Of a stretch of 28,526 bases of DNA, positions 1 to 7,813 are shown one piece after another. Made by a program: the position numbers and the translations under genes. Source of the stretch: a virus; the IMG/VR virus record IMGVR_UViG_3300009507_000087, positions 1 to 28,526 of that record, one strand, 5' to 3'. How positions within the stretch are numbered: position 1 is the stretch's first letter; every line of letters begins with the position of its first letter. Under the pieces are notes generated by a model. It saw only the letters and a list, made by a program, of their open reading frames with translations, was not told the origin of the DNA and did no database searches.

Positions 1-684
1 ATTACAATTAGTAACGATGCAAATAATAGAGTACTAACAGGAGTAGGTAATTCAACTCTTAACGGAGAAGCAGAACTTACATTCGATGGAGCTACATTAA
101 CTGTATCAGGAACAGGTATAGGTCCTTTTACTAATACTAATTCTGACATCACAGGCTTAATCGGAGGTTCTACTTTCGGTACATTAATATCAGGAGAAGA
201 AAACGCACACGTTGCAATTGGATTAAGAGGAGACGATACAGGAGACTCCTTTGCTATAATCAGCGGTAATGGTGATTACTACTCTGATGATATATACGAT
301 AAATTATGCTTCAAGGTAACTAATACAGGTGTTACTACTATAGGAGGTAATCTAACAGTAAACGGAACAGTTAATGCCACAGGAGATATTACAGCATACT
401 TTTCTTCTGATGAAAGATTAAAAGATAATATTGAATTGATTCACAACCCAATTCAAAAAATAAAACAAATAAAAGGTGTATCTTTTGACTGGAACGATCA
501 GTCAACAAACACCGGCCATGACGTAGGAGTAATAGCACAGGATATCGAAAAGGTATTACCGGAGTTAGTTGCAACTAGAGACAATGGCTTTAAAGCAGTA
601 CGTTATGAGAAAATAGTCGCGTTATTAATAGAAGCTGTCAAAGAACAGCAGTCTCAAATTGAGGAGCTAAAAGAAAAGCTCTAG
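1..684 (+). CDS. Tail fibre/spike C-terminus with S74 intramolecular chaperone (5' partial)
   Basis: The frame is open from base 1, so the gene starts upstream; 227 residues are visible. The first ~130 residues are Thr/Gly/Asn/Val-rich with short beta-type repeats (for example GGNLTVNGTVNATGDI just before the chaperone), typical of trimeric fibre shafts. The last ~95 residues match the S74 'chaperone of endosialidase' domain. The Ser-Asp-x-Arg-x-Lys signature is S136, D137, R139, K141, followed by DVGVIAQDIEKVLPELV and a C-terminal coiled coil (EAVKEQQSQIEELKEKL). In the family this domain trimerises the fibre and then cuts itself off at the Ser. The mature fibre would therefore end near residue 135. 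It probably binds the host surface. Confident for the domain; the receptor is unknown. Confidence 0.92.
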   Translation: MTISNDANNRVLTGVGNSTLNGEAELTFDGATLTVSGTGIGPFTNTNSDITGLIGGSTFGTLISGEENAHVAIGLRGDDTGDSFAIISGNGDYYSDDIYDKLCFKVTNTGVTTIGGNLTVNGTVNATGDITAYFSSDERLKDNIELIHNPIQKIKQIKGVSFDWNDQSTNTGHDVGVIAQDIEKVLPELVATRDNGFKAVRYEKIVALLIEAVKEQQSQIEELKEKL

Positions 685-702
685 CGACATAACCTAATCA
701 AT

Positions 703-1191
703 ATGAACATGCCAACACTACCTACCTGGACTTTTCAGGGTAGGCTTATAACAGAGATTTCAGACATGCCGAAAGGTACTTATGGTTTTATTTACGAAAC
801 CTTACATAAGCCAACCGGTTTGAAGTACATAGGAAAAAAAGTACTATTCTTCGAACGAAATAAAAGACTAGGCAAAAAAGCCCTTGAAGCTTTAAGATTA
901 GAGCGCAAGGCAAAAGGTATAGGAGGTAGAACTCCACTTAAACAAAAAGTAATAACAGAATCAGATTGGAAAGAGTATTACGGCTCTCACAAAGACATAT
1001 TAAAATACGTAAAAGAATCAACTAATTTAAGATCAGACTTTGAAAAAAGAATCTTAGCTTTTGTACCTAATAAAAAGCTATTAACATATTTTGAATGTAA
1101 GTACCTATTTATTAATGAAGCACTAGAGCACGATGATGTGTATATCAACGATAACGTTCTAGGAAAGTTTTATAGGAAAGACTTTAAATAA
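703..1191 (+). CDS. GIY-YIG-like endonuclease-family protein
   Basis: The N-terminal third carries a GIY-YIG-like pair: GFIY at about residues 28-31, then KYIGKK about ten residues later, preceded by the YGFIYET strand typical of the fold. The next part is basic (KRLGKKALEALRLERKAKG). A second segment has DWKEYYGSHKDI and FECKYLF, which may supply the catalytic Glu. In phages this fold is found in Seg-type homing endonucleases and other nucleases. It lies 19 nt after the fibre gene and its stop shares an A with the next start (TAATG), so it is in the same transcript. A free-standing homing endonuclease next to a fibre gene would fit known T4-group habits, but another DNA-cutting role is possible. 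Confidence 0.6.
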   Translation: MNMPTLPTWTFQGRLITEISDMPKGTYGFIYETLHKPTGLKYIGKKVLFFERNKRLGKKALEALRLERKAKGIGGRTPLKQKVITESDWKEYYGSHKDILKYVKESTNLRSDFEKRILAFVPNKKLLTYFECKYLFINEALEHDDVYINDNVLGKFYRKDFK

Positions 1192-1493
1192 TGAAACTGA
1201 TAGAAATTTTAACAGAAGAGAATAGATACAACGCCGACGGTTACGACGAAGGTGCTATCAAGCTCATGGGAGATATGATTCTTCCTACTGATAAAATGGT
1301 AGTATTACAAGCAGAAGAAGATACATATAACAGAGGCCTACTAGTAACCAGTAATAAAGATAAAAGTTACGACGTAGCATACTGGGCAGATGATAAAACT
1401 AAGCCCTATCCTATCGGTATAGAAATAGACGGTAAGGAAGTATCTAAAGATGCTAAGATTATTAAATTCATGTTTCATCCAGAAATGAAATAA
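1191..1493 (+). CDS. Small hypothetical protein with capsid-targeting-like leader
   Basis: No family recognised. The 100-aa product begins MKLIEILTEENRY. This leader has a basic residue, a hydrophobic amphipathic stretch, and ends in L-T-E at residues 7-9. It closely resembles the start of T4 Alt (MELITELFDE), a protein packaged in the T4 head and trimmed by gp21. The remainder is soluble and mildly acidic, with probable beta strands (KMVVLQAEED, GLLVTSNKDKSYDVAYW) and no membrane segment. It starts by a TAATG overlap with the preceding gene and ends 3 nt before the next start. Several unrelated proteins in the window share this leader, so I infer it may be head cargo. The downstream domain has no assigned function. 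Confidence 0.6.
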   Translation: MKLIEILTEENRYNADGYDEGAIKLMGDMILPTDKMVVLQAEEDTYNRGLLVTSNKDKSYDVAYWADDKTKPYPIGIEIDGKEVSKDAKIIKFMFHPEMK

Positions 1494-1496
1494 ATT

Positions 1497-2279
1497 ATGA
1501 TTAAACTACAAGAACTAGTCGGCGTACCATCTTTAAAGTATCATTTAGACAATGGTCTCTCTTTACATGAGAATGTCTACCGTTATTCTTCTGACGCTTT
1601 TATACAATTGTTCACTGAAGCTAGAACAGCTCTTAGAGACGGTAAAATTAAACTTAACGAAGAAGATAGTTACCTAATAGAAAATACTGATATAGGAGAA
1701 TACGGAGAATACAATGGTATGAAAGTACCTTTAGACCTTCCTATGATTTCTTCTGGTAAAGATCCTTTATTTGAAATTGGTTCCTTAATTGATGAAATGT
1801 TAGAGAACGAAGACTTATTAGATGAAGGTGCAGGCATAGACGAGATGATAGACTACGAACTAGTAAAAGAACTAGTTGAATCTATGGGTGCTACAATTAA
1901 TATGGAAACATTTAGAAAAGCAGTAAAGCTAAATGAAGATTTAGATTACTCTGGTTTCGATATGCTAAAAGCCTCAGTAGACTATATATCAGAAGCAGAA
2001 TACAAAGGAAAAAAAGTAGCTCTAAATAAACCTAAGCGTGGTGGCTCTAAAAAGTTCTACGTTTATGTAAAGAGTAAAAAAGGAAACGTTAAGAAGGTAT
2101 CTTTTGGTGATACTGGATTATCAGTTAAATTGAAACAAAGAGGAGCAAGAGCATCATTTGCAGCTCGTCATAAATGTTCAACTAAAAAAGATAAAACAAA
2201 AGCAGGTTACTGGTCTTGTAATATAGGCCGTTACTGGAAATCATTAGGCGGTGGATCAAACTTCTCAGGTTACTGGTAG
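1497..2279 (+). CDS. Putative structural/internal protein with basic Cys-containing C-terminal domain
   Basis: A 260-aa two-part protein. Residues 1-165 are acidic and helical with repeated Glu/Asp blocks (LIDEMLENEDLLDEG). Residues ~170-260 are strongly basic: KKVALNKPKRGGSKKFYVYVKSKKGNVKKVSFGD, then RARASFAARHKCS, KDKTKAGYWSC and an aromatic Gly-rich end. That C-terminal block (FYVYVK..GNVKKVSFGD…RHKC…YWSC) resembles a small domain I recall as common in phage structural and prohead proteins (DUF5872-like), but I cannot confirm the family. The N-terminus MIKLQELVG is a weak version of the leader seen on other genes here. The last 29 nt overlap the next gene. A packaged, DNA-contacting precursor that is processed between its acidic and basic halves is possible; this is inference. 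Confidence 0.6.
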   Translation: MIKLQELVGVPSLKYHLDNGLSLHENVYRYSSDAFIQLFTEARTALRDGKIKLNEEDSYLIENTDIGEYGEYNGMKVPLDLPMISSGKDPLFEIGSLIDEMLENEDLLDEGAGIDEMIDYELVKELVESMGATINMETFRKAVKLNEDLDYSGFDMLKASVDYISEAEYKGKKVALNKPKRGGSKKFYVYVKSKKGNVKKVSFGDTGLSVKLKQRGARASFAARHKCSTKKDKTKAGYWSCNIGRYWKSLGGGSNFSGYW

Positions 2280-2568
2280 ACCATATTCCGAAATAGAAGA
2301 GAATGGTTATAAGATAAGGGAGTTTTCTCAAGACACTTCCTCATTTGAATTTGTATGGCATAGAGACAAAGAAGATAGAATTGTTGAAGCTATAGGAAAA
2401 ACAGATTGGAAATTTCAATTAGATAACGAGGTTCCTAAAGAAATAAATCGTATCTTTATACCTAAAGAGACATACCATCGACTTATTAAAGGGTCTGGTA
2501 ATTTAAAAGTTAAAATTAAAGAAGTTATAGGTATTGAAAACATTCGTAATAACACTGAGTCAAAATAA
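2251..2568 (+). CDS. Small cupin-like protein
   Basis: A 105-aa protein. The only workable start upstream of the conserved-looking part is GTG at 2251, giving a 29-nt overlap with the preceding gene; a shorter product from another non-ATG codon is possible. Visible features are FEFVWHRDKEDR, W-K-F-Q-L-D-N-E, and IPKETYHRLIKGSGNLKVKIKEV. This His-containing turn followed by a strand is like a small cupin beta barrel (compare W-H-x-D…IP-x-x-x-x-H-R). A metal-binding or carbohydrate-related role would suit the sugar genes that follow, but no enzyme activity can be assigned. The 3' end overlaps the glycosyltransferase gene by 35 nt, with that gene using a TTG start, so translation is probably coupled. 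Confidence 0.5.
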   Translation: MDQTSQVTGRPYSEIEENGYKIREFSQDTSSFEFVWHRDKEDRIVEAIGKTDWKFQLDNEVPKEINRIFIPKETYHRLIKGSGNLKVKIKEVIGIENIRNNTESK

Positions 2569-4090
2569 AGACTCTCAGAAATCAGCTCAACAAACAATTG
2601 ACTCTGCTAAAAAGGTCGGATACAACGAACCTATAGAGATTTTTGATGCCATTCTACCACACGAATGGAAAGACATACTCCCAGACGACAACAGTCATTT
2701 TAGTAGATACGGCAGACCAGATAACGTAGGAGCTTGTTTTGCATCTCATTACTCACTTTGGAAAAAATGCTTAGAGTTAGATGAACCTATCTTAATTCTT
2801 GAACACGACGCTATATTTGTTGACAACTTACCTGACATAGAATTTGATCAATGCGTTAATTTCGGTAGACCAAGCTACATAAGACCGTATGAAATGATCT
2901 ATGAAGATCCAAAAGACGGTTTAAATCCATTAGTACAAGTAAATTTTCTAGGTCACCATGCGTATGCTATTAAACCATCTGCAGCAGCTCAGTTTATAAG
3001 TGATGCAGAACATAGAGAGTTAACCGCTAACGATGTATGGATAGATAAAAATACATACCCTTGGCTAGAAGAGTATAGACCTTACCCTATTATAGCAGAT
3101 ACTAATTTCTCAACAGTACAAACCGACTTACCAGAAGACTTACCCCTCATAAAGGAATACCTTAAAGTCACAGCCGAAGATAGCCCTCATCGTAGTTACA
3201 TAGAAAAATGGTTCCCTCAAGTATTAGAGAAACAATCTAACAGGCATATAAAAGCAACCGCTGATGAACTACCAAAGGAGTATGTAGAACTTTATCCTGG
3301 CTACTGGGAGAATGATATTTATGCATGGATAAGAAAACCTATAGTAAATAATAAGTACCTCTTAGTAAGCTGGAGAATGTCAGGCTCTGAATTCTGTAAA
3401 GAGACAATAAGAGAAAACTTTCCTGAAACTACTTCATTAGACTACTGGTCTAAAAGCCATGTAGTATTAGATGGAATTGTAGAAAACAGCTTACTTACTT
3501 TAGCTGATACGAAAGTATTTATGATCATTACTGACCCTAGAGAAGTTGCTATGAATCTATTTCACTTTGATAATGGAATTCATTTACATGATAATGACTA
3601 TAAAAGTGGAAGAAATAAAGGAGTATCTTTCTTGAATGAAGTTGCCGACAAACAGATAGAACTTATAACATACTATAAAAAAACCTTTGGAGATAGATGC
3701 ACAGTATTGAGATATGAAGATGCGTTCTATTACCAAGATAAGTTCTTAGATAAAGTCTCTGAATTTTTAGATTCAAAACCTTTAGGGATAGATGATGTTA
3801 GAAAATATAAGAGATCCATATATAAAAACGTAGGTGACTTTAATCAATTCTTCTCAGAAGAAGATCTATCAAACCACTACAAGGAGTATAAAGCTTTTTA
3901 TGACGAATGGCAATACCCAGAAAAAGGAGACATACTACACAAGTACAGCTGGGGTGACGCATCTGCAGGAGATAAAGTAAAATATTCAGACCTATTAGAC
4001 AGAAATGGAATAAAGTTAATTAATAAATGTTGCTTTACAGAAACTGATAAAGAACTATCTAAGAGAGTAAAAGGACTAAATGAATTCTAA
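2534..4090 (+). CDS. GT25-type glycosyltransferase fused to a sulfotransferase-like domain
   Basis: The TTG start at 2534 places the KTFVITLSQN strand at the N-terminus, as expected for glycosyltransferase family 25 (LPS-type galactosyltransferases). Residues 1-~220 carry further GT25 marks: GACFASHYSLW and LILEHDAIF, where E90-H91-D92 occupies the family acidic motif, then LGHHAYAIKP. From ~residue 265 a P-loop sulfotransferase-like domain follows: YLLVSWRMSGSEF (phosphosulfate loop), MIITDPREVAMNLFHF (equivalent to the RDPR-V 3'-phosphate site) and TVLRYEDAFYY. The enzyme could add a sugar and a sulfate to one acceptor, perhaps host LPS, capsule or a virion glycan. The Gly-Thr usual in the sulfotransferase loop is Gly-Ser here. 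Its end overlaps the next gene by 11 nt. Confidence 0.75.
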   Translation: MKTFVITLSQNKDSQKSAQQTIDSAKKVGYNEPIEIFDAILPHEWKDILPDDNSHFSRYGRPDNVGACFASHYSLWKKCLELDEPILILEHDAIFVDNLPDIEFDQCVNFGRPSYIRPYEMIYEDPKDGLNPLVQVNFLGHHAYAIKPSAAAQFISDAEHRELTANDVWIDKNTYPWLEEYRPYPIIADTNFSTVQTDLPEDLPLIKEYLKVTAEDSPHRSYIEKWFPQVLEKQSNRHIKATADELPKEYVELYPGYWENDIYAWIRKPIVNNKYLLVSWRMSGSEFCKETIRENFPETTSLDYWSKSHVVLDGIVENSLLTLADTKVFMIITDPREVAMNLFHFDNGIHLHDNDYKSGRNKGVSFLNEVADKQIELITYYKKTFGDRCTVLRYEDAFYYQDKFLDKVSEFLDSKPLGIDDVRKYKRSIYKNVGDFNQFFSEEDLSNHYKEYKAFYDEWQYPEKGDILHKYSWGDASAGDKVKYSDLLDRNGIKLINKCCFTETDKELSKRVKGLNEF

Positions 4091-5525
4091 AAAGAACATT
4101 ATTGTAGTATCTGCTAGAAGAAGCGGTACACATCTTCTTACTGACTTAATTGTCAATAACTTCGGGTACGAGAGTATTAACTACAATTATATCGACTACT
4201 ACAAATTTACAGATGAAATGCCTATCTTTGAATCTCTTATGAATGAAAGTAGCCATCCAAAGGTTACATGGACTCATACACACGATTATAGAGATTACCT
4301 TAAATATAACCACAGTGAAGAAGATAATGCTAAGCTGAATAAGTTTTTCTTAGAATCTAAAATAATATTAGTCTATAGGGATATTAGAGATATAATAAAC
4401 TCCGTATATAATAGACCCAGATATAAGAACAAATACAAATCATTTACTGATTTTTATACTAACTTTGATTACGATGGATATGAACTTACAGATCAGACGT
4501 ATGATAATATTTCTGATTTACTAATTCAATACTATAAGAATTGGTATTCTGTTTATATGTCAAAAGAACTTTTAGGACTAGATATGGAAGTAGTTTCCTT
4601 TGAAGATATTATAAACAACTATAGTTCAACTTTAAATAAGATAGGAAACTTTATAGAACAAACACCAAGAGGTATAGATATTAGACTACCAAATAAAGAT
4701 AAGAATATAATATATACAACTAACGACTTTAAGAGCGGCAACACTGGTGAGTGGGTAAATAACCTAGATACAGACCTCGGTATTAAATTAGGTGAAAAAT
4801 ATCAAGTAGACCTAGGAGCAGGTTTAGATTGTTTTTTGAACGATATAAAAATACATAAATTTCATACACCGAATAGAAAAGACTTTCAAAAGTTATCTGA
4901 GTGGACCCCTATAGAAGAAGACATAGTGCTAACATCTAAATCGATAGATATAGAAAAAAGGTATGAAGAGACATTAGAAAGATCAAGAGATTTTAGATAC
5001 TACCATAAGGTGTTCTACTACGATGACTGTGTATTAAAGTTTCACTATCCTTGCAAAGCAACACTAGATAAACAGACATTTGACACCACAGTTCCTATTG
5101 CGTCTAAGCAACAGCTTTCTACTATTTTAAAGACTGATAAATTTTTATACGACAACGGAATTATTCCAAAGTTATATAATGCAGGAATTTACAAAGGAGT
5201 TTTGTATGTTGTTCAAGAAAGATATCCGATAGAAAGTGTACTTTATGAAAAATATAACTTTCACCCCAAATGGGGAGATTGGCGTTGGATTGTAGATATG
5301 GGATTCGATACAACAATGTTAAGTTATTTCTATAAAGCACTTGATAATAATATACTACTAACTGATATGTTTAGCGTATATAATTGTGCTTTAGATAAAA
5401 ATGGTAATTTAAAATACTTTGATTTAGACGGTATAAAGTATTATGAATCCAAAGAAGAAATGATCAAATCAGAAGACTATAAAAATACTATAGGTATAGT
5501 AAAAGAGATATTAAATTATGGTTAA
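4080..5525 (+). CDS. Sulfotransferase fused to a kinase-like C-terminal domain
   Basis: Residues 1-~250 are a sulfotransferase. The phosphosulfate-binding loop is SARRSGTHLL (residues 11-20). The 3'-phosphate motif is YRDIRDIINSV, with R100 and R103. VVSFEDIINNY and the KSGNTGEW loop follow. From ~residue 300 a second domain begins: DFRYYHKVFYYDDCVLKFHYPC (a VLK lysine strand), LYNAGIYKGVLYVVQERYP (hinge-like), LTDMFSVYNCALDKNGNLKYFDLDGIKYY (an N…D-L-D-G metal-site arrangement). This has the order of a minimal protein-kinase/aminoglycoside-kinase fold, although the catalytic loop Asp is not in a classical HRD. It would transfer sulfate from PAPS and perhaps phosphate from ATP to a glycan or protein. 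It sits between two GT25-type genes, overlapping both, so it belongs to the same surface-modification cassette. Confidence 0.72.
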   Translation: MNSKKNIIVVSARRSGTHLLTDLIVNNFGYESINYNYIDYYKFTDEMPIFESLMNESSHPKVTWTHTHDYRDYLKYNHSEEDNAKLNKFFLESKIILVYRDIRDIINSVYNRPRYKNKYKSFTDFYTNFDYDGYELTDQTYDNISDLLIQYYKNWYSVYMSKELLGLDMEVVSFEDIINNYSSTLNKIGNFIEQTPRGIDIRLPNKDKNIIYTTNDFKSGNTGEWVNNLDTDLGIKLGEKYQVDLGAGLDCFLNDIKIHKFHTPNRKDFQKLSEWTPIEEDIVLTSKSIDIEKRYEETLERSRDFRYYHKVFYYDDCVLKFHYPCKATLDKQTFDTTVPIASKQQLSTILKTDKFLYDNGIIPKLYNAGIYKGVLYVVQERYPIESVLYEKYNFHPKWGDWRWIVDMGFDTTMLSYFYKALDNNILLTDMFSVYNCALDKNGNLKYFDLDGIKYYESKEEMIKSEDYKNTIGIVKEILNYG

Positions 5526-6468
5526 ACTTACTAAAAATAATAAAGGAAGTAAGATACAAGAGATTAAATTTGATCTCCGTAATTTTGGAGCAGATAAGAT
5601 CTACGTTATTCACAATGCTAAAAGCAAGCAACGTAAAGCAGATTTTGTACATGCCTGGGATCACTTCTCAGGATTTGAGTATGAATTTATAGATGCAGTT
5701 ATTCCTACTGACTTTGATATAAATGAATTGATACAAGATGAACACTCAGAGTTTAAATTAGATACAGAATACTTTGACTTAGGTGATGTAAGTATTACAA
5801 AGGTTATTTTAGCAATTGCTTTTTCTCATTTTAGAGTATATAATGAAGTACATCATCTACCAAAAAATATAAAAAGAATATTAGTTTTAGAAGACGATGC
5901 TAGACCTAGTCCTGCATTAATGGAATACATCTATACAGGAGAATATAAACAATTTTTAGAATCAATAAAGAAAAGAACATTTGATTTCCTGTTCTTAGGA
6001 ACAGCTGATGACATTATAAAAGGAAGAGATTATAACGAAATATTAAGAATACCAGAAACATTTACCGGACTAGCAGCGCATGCTGTACTGTACGATAGAG
6101 ATACAATCAATAGGTTAGTAGATAATAAATATAAAGTTAGTTTTGCAGCAGATACTTTTCTACATTACTTATTTGATAGAGATATCTTCCCAACTGTTTA
6201 CTCTCCTTACGTTTCTCTAATAGAACAGCAGCATATACAGATAGGCAGCTTCTTCTTAGATGTTGATGATCCAGACTACGAATACTCTACATCTTCTCAA
6301 GTCAACCATAAAGTGCATGAAGTAAGTGAAGAACACCCGCACATAGAGGAAGGTATGTTACAATACATTCATAAAGATTATTTTAAGAATAGAAATACAA
6401 CAGTAGATTGGAACGATAGAATTGTAAAGTTTAAGTGGAAAATAAGCGAACTTCAATCCCTACTCTAA
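5518..6468 (+). CDS. GT25-type glycosyltransferase
   Basis: A 316-aa protein. KIYVIHNAKSKQRK near residue 26 is the first GT25 strand (normally V-I-N-L-x-R). FEYEFIDAVIP, then AIAFSHFRVYNEV, then RILVLEDDARPSP follow in the family order. E125-D126-D127 form the acidic nucleotide-sugar/metal motif. DFLFLGTADD and TFTGLAAHAVLYDRDTINRLV match the C-terminal half of the fold. It starts 8 nt inside the preceding sulfotransferase-kinase gene. The two GT25 domains in this cassette are diverged from each other, so they probably act on different acceptors. Likely role is modification of the host surface or of virion proteins; the donor sugar cannot be read from sequence. No signal peptide is visible, so it acts in the cytoplasm. 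Confidence 0.78.
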   Translation: MVKLTKNNKGSKIQEIKFDLRNFGADKIYVIHNAKSKQRKADFVHAWDHFSGFEYEFIDAVIPTDFDINELIQDEHSEFKLDTEYFDLGDVSITKVILAIAFSHFRVYNEVHHLPKNIKRILVLEDDARPSPALMEYIYTGEYKQFLESIKKRTFDFLFLGTADDIIKGRDYNEILRIPETFTGLAAHAVLYDRDTINRLVDNKYKVSFAADTFLHYLFDRDIFPTVYSPYVSLIEQQHIQIGSFFLDVDDPDYEYSTSSQVNHKVHEVSEEHPHIEEGMLQYIHKDYFKNRNTTVDWNDRIVKFKWKISELQSLL

Positions 6469-6475
6469 CTCCACC

Positions 6476-6483
6476 TATTTATA
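6476..6483 (+). promoter_or_regulatory. TATTTATA element, candidate late promoter
   Basis: CTATTTATATAAAAGG lies in the 30-nt gap after the sugar cassette, ending 15 nt before the ATG at 6499. The same octamer occurs in four other intergenic gaps of the window. It is the reverse complement of the T4 late promoter core TATAAATA, but all genes here run in the + direction, so it may be a diverged late promoter read as TATTTATA. An AAAGGA stretch just downstream is one of the few Shine-Dalgarno-like sequences in the window. Confidence 0.45.
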
Positions 6484-6498
6484 TAAAAGGAATACGAC

Positions 6499-6846
6499 AT
6501 GAAACTAACAGACATAATATTTGAGTACACTGATGCATATAAGAGCATTGAAGATTCTTTAGCAAAAGATATAGAGAATAAGACTAACTCTGGTGACTGT
6601 TTTGTATCTATGGGAGACTATGCCGGTGGAAGACCAGACGATGACCCGTTAAAAGATATGTCCTATGGTAAGGTTACATTTCAAACGAGATCAGACTTCG
6701 AAGAACCTCATTGGGATAAAATTAAAAGCTATGTAGAATCTAGAGGATACGACATTACTCAAGACTCTAGGTTTTTTGACGATGAACCCGGAGAAAGATA
6801 CTACTATCCTACGATAAAGTTTCATTTCAAAACTCCTTCTAAATAA
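6499..6846 (+). CDS. Small hypothetical protein with capsid-targeting-like leader
   Basis: No family recognised. The 115-aa protein starts MKLTDIIFEYTDAY, a short amphipathic leader ending in I-F-E (residues 7-9), very like the leaders of the genes at 1191 and 10175. The rest is acidic with alternating strands and helices: DCFVSMGDYAGG, YGKVTFQTRSDF, HWDKIKSYVESRGYDI, YYYPTIKFHF. This reads as a compact alpha/beta domain without a membrane segment. It is preceded by a candidate promoter and followed after 6 nt by the kinase-like gene, so the two are likely co-transcribed. I infer packaging in the head from the leader; the domain's function is unknown. Confidence 0.6.
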   Translation: MKLTDIIFEYTDAYKSIEDSLAKDIENKTNSGDCFVSMGDYAGGRPDDDPLKDMSYGKVTFQTRSDFEEPHWDKIKSYVESRGYDITQDSRFFDDEPGERYYYPTIKFHFKTPSK

Positions 6847-6852
6847 ATATGT

Positions 6853-7281
6853 ATGAGACTTTCACACGTTCTATTAGGAGAAATACTTTACTACGATCCA
6901 GGCTTTGAGAGAGAAGTAGATAAGATTCAAGACCAAGGCGGTAAGCATTTAGGTTCTGGAGATTATGGAGCTGCTTATTTACTTAACGGTAGAGTTTATA
7001 AAGTTACTACTGACGAAATAGAATTAGAACACGCACATCAAATAAAAGGCAAGAAGACTAATAATTTTGCTTATATCTACGACGTTGAAACTATTGAAGA
7101 TAAGTTAGGTATAATACAAATGGAGGTACTAGGAGAGTTCAAAGGAGAAGTACCTGAGGAATGGGTGGATGCAGTAAATAGAGAAGCCGAACAACTTGGA
7201 ATTGACCCAGATGAATTAGACATAAGACCTTCTAATATAATGGTAAATCAAAAGCAACACCTTAAGTTGATTGATATTTAA
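6853..7281 (+). CDS. Minimal protein-kinase-like protein ending at the DFG aspartate
   Basis: The 142-aa product has the N-lobe and catalytic-loop elements of a protein kinase in correct order. The glycine loop is G34-S-G36-D-Y-G39, the VYKV lysine is K50, and a hinge-like IIQMEVLGEF follows. The catalytic loop LDIRPSNIMV has D123 and N128, and the terminal strand LKLIDI has D141. Spacing D-to-N is 5 and N-to-D is 13, as in classical kinases (D166, N171, D184 of PKA). The protein stops one residue after the DFG-like Asp, so the activation segment and C-lobe are absent. The N-terminus MRLSHVLLGE resembles the capsid-targeting-like leader. TAATG couples it to the oxygenase downstream. It could be a minimal active kinase, an ATP-binding pseudokinase, or a small-molecule kinase. 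Confidence 0.65.
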   Translation: MRLSHVLLGEILYYDPGFEREVDKIQDQGGKHLGSGDYGAAYLLNGRVYKVTTDEIELEHAHQIKGKKTNNFAYIYDVETIEDKLGIIQMEVLGEFKGEVPEEWVDAVNREAEQLGIDPDELDIRPSNIMVNQKQHLKLIDI

Positions 7282-7769
7282 TGACTATTAGCGACGCTGA
7301 TAAGATTTTAAACTTCCACGACCAACATCTTACAGAGTTCTACGGTCGTACTTTTGCTGATAATATGAGATCCAATAAACAATATGGATTACAGAACCAC
7401 AGTATATACAACTTCATAAAGCAAATAATAACCAAAGATATTCAGAACATTAATAAAGACTGGATACCCACAGATTGGATAAGTCTTATAGAATATGTTA
7501 AAGGAGATTATTTCAACACACATAAAGATGACTATGGTAATAAAGCAAATAAAGACCCCAACCTTTTATATTCAGCAGGATACTTATTAAATGATAAATT
7601 TGACGGAGGATCCTTTATTCTTAACGGAAAAAGACAGGTACATAAGATTGGTGAGTTGTTTTACTTTAAGAGAGATGAACTACATGAAGTAGAGCCTATT
7701 AAACTAGGTAAAAGGTACTCCTTACACTTCGGCATACAAAAAAAGACAGGTAATAAGTTGTTAATATAG
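7281..7769 (+). CDS. 2-oxoglutarate/Fe(II)-dependent oxygenase, prolyl-4-hydroxylase-like
   Basis: A 162-aa protein with the full iron-binding triad of the 2OG-Fe(II) oxygenase superfamily: H81-K-D83 in YFNTHKDDY, and H135 in DELHEVEPI. R145, exactly ten residues after H135, is placed to bind the 2-oxoglutarate carboxylate. The intervening strands (LYSAGYLLND, FDGGSFILNG, KIGELFYF) follow the double-stranded beta-helix order. Such enzymes hydroxylate protein side chains or nucleobases and are frequent in marine T4-type phages, where targets are mostly unknown. It starts by TAATG coupling to the kinase-like gene, which suggests paired modification of a common substrate. It has no capsid-type leader, unlike that neighbour. 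Length is typical of small phage members. Confidence 0.85.
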   Translation: MTISDADKILNFHDQHLTEFYGRTFADNMRSNKQYGLQNHSIYNFIKQIITKDIQNINKDWIPTDWISLIEYVKGDYFNTHKDDYGNKANKDPNLLYSAGYLLNDKFDGGSFILNGKRQVHKIGELFYFKRDELHEVEPIKLGKRYSLHFGIQKKTGNKLLI

Positions 7770-7813
7770 ATATTATTTCTTATATTGTTATATAACTAGT
7801 TACGGACAATTAC

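Noticed and set aside
703-1191. Intron-encoded homing endonuclease
   Set aside because: Neighbouring ORFs are not halves of an interrupted gene; if it is a homing enzyme it is free-standing.
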